Assembly: GCA_029555925.1 (NCBI GenBank)
Contig: JAKPQU010000362.1
Location: 1 to 42,097 of the forward strand
DNA: 42,097 nucleotides
Origin: Bacillota bacterium
Lineage (GTDB): Bacteria > Eremiobacterota > SpSt-956 > JAKJGF01
Reading direction: 5' to 3'
Positions within the stretch are counted from its first letter, which is position 1. Each line of letters opens with the position of its first letter. The notes under the pieces are model-generated. The model searched no databases. It was not told the DNA's origin and saw nothing but the letters and a program-made list of their open reading frames with translations. This document shows positions 41,424 to 42,097 of this stretch, piece by piece. The position numbers and the translations under genes were made by a program.

Positions 41424-41793
41424 TTATTTGCTGGATACTAATTCGATTATCAATATACTCAAATCTGATAATTTAACTACAAAATTTAAAAACAGTAAAG
41501 ATACCTTCTTTTTTTCTGTGATTACAGAGATTGAACTTCTATCCTATCCTTATCTGACAGATGAAGAAGAGAAAAAGATAAGAGAATTTTTCTGTAAATC
41601 CTGTGTAATAAATATCGATGAATTTATAAAAGAAGATACTATAAAATTAAGAAAAAAGTACAATTTAAAAATACCTGATGCATTAATATGCGGAACTGCC
41701 CTCAATCAAAAATTAAATCTTGTGACAGATGATAAAATCCTCTTTAAAGTTCAGGATATTAAGATTTTGTTTTTGAAAGATTTGTTTTTATAA
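41413..41793 (+). CDS. PIN-domain toxin, VapC-like
   Basis: 126 residues with the four acidic residues of the PIN ribonuclease site: LLDTNSIINIL, SVITEIELLS, PDALICGTAL and VTDDKILF. VapC-type toxins cut tRNA or rRNA when their antitoxin is degraded. It overlaps the antitoxin gene. All catalytic positions are present, so the toxin appears intact. Confidence 0.88.
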   Translation: MSGNYLLDTNSIINILKSDNLTTKFKNSKDTFFFSVITEIELLSYPYLTDEEEKKIREFFCKSCVINIDEFIKEDTIKLRKKYNLKIPDALICGTALNQKLNLVTDDKILFKVQDIKILFLKDLFL

Positions 41794-41861
41794 AAAATCC
41801 CGTCATCCATAAATCCTGCAAATCCCACTTCAGACATTTAATAAAGAAAGGAAGTTTATAA

Positions 41862-42097
41862 ATGAATAAAGGTGCCATAAAGAATTTCTCCGTAGAAGCA
41901 AGAAAAAACCTCCTCTATCACATGGCTAAAAAAGCAGAATATTACGGCATAACATCAGAAAAGATAGAACCAGTGACGAGTGAATCCGATGACGGGATTG
42001 TCATAGGAGACAGGGTTCATATTAAAAAGATAAAGAAACAGAGAGAAGACCTTGTAAGAAGAGTTTTAGAGAAGGGGTATGAGCAGGTTATGGAAGA
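41862..42097 (+). CDS. pglX: BREX adenine methyltransferase PglX, N-terminal part (runs off the window)
   Basis: 78 codons are visible before the window ends. The start MNKGAIKNFSVEARKNLLYHM with a following KAEYYGIT is the typical N-terminus of PglX, the large adenine-specific DNA methyltransferase that marks host DNA in BREX. AGAAAGGAAG precedes the ATG. The methyltransferase motifs lie beyond the window. Position after brxC agrees with BREX gene order. Confidence 0.88.
   Translation, partial: MNKGAIKNFSVEARKNLLYHMAKKAEYYGITSEKIEPVTSESDDGIVIGDRVHIKKIKKQREDLVRRVLEKGYEQVME

Overview
The window is AT-rich, gene-dense bacterial DNA carrying flagellar genes (FliK-like, FhlB-like, FlgF, FlgG, FlgJ-type rod domain, sigma-28), housekeeping genes (serC, ileS, rsmA) and an unusual density of zinc-ribbon signalling proteins. 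flgF and flgG are followed directly by a muramidase-less FlgJ rod domain, with no flgA/flgH/flgI between them. A YabE-like 3D-domain protein sits beside rsmA. Both arrangements resemble monoderm lineages such as Firmicutes. Intergenic heptamer repeats recall the STRRs of filamentous cyanobacteria. I infer a poorly sampled deep-branching lineage; the sequence alone does not name the phylum.

Layout. 1-1428: a MOSC protein among dispersed non-coding repeats with conserved hairpins. 1429-4712 (minus): two zinc-ribbon coiled-coil or helical proteins and a small Gly/Tyr-rich protein. 5154-6239: serC. 6794-7054: a small protein with three ITGF motifs. 7377-13970: three zinc-ribbon signalling genes, namely a frameshifted kinase-receiver-TPR protein, a kinase with an FGE-like domain, and a GAF histidine kinase. 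14236-17370: ileS. 17422-23761 (minus): two zinc-ribbon kinase-PilM fusions, an orphan Cas6 whose catalytic triad looks complete, and a secreted Gly/Tyr-rich protein. 24115-26322: YabE-like protein and rsmA. 26542-32111: flagellar and sigma-28 cluster. 32163-36623 (minus): ATLF/PPEP-like zincin, APC permease and kinase-TPR protein. 36902 to the end: BREX genes brxB, brxC and the start of pglX, with a VapBC-like toxin-antitoxin pair between brxC and pglX.

How it fits together. Five Hanks-type kinases lie in 42 kb, four of them carrying an N-terminal CxxC...CxxC ribbon that is also found on a histidine kinase and two coiled-coil or helical proteins. This suggests a shared docking or assembly module. 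Two of the kinases are fused to PilM-like actin-fold domains, and their likely operon ends in cas6. Non-coding DNA is also organised. It holds period-7 repeats in most gaps, a structured dispersed repeat with pairing-preserving changes, 11-bp-phased TTAACA arrays (PHO-box-like) before three genes, a shared element upstream of the serC and ileS promoters, and a 32-nt identical leader before brxB and brxC.
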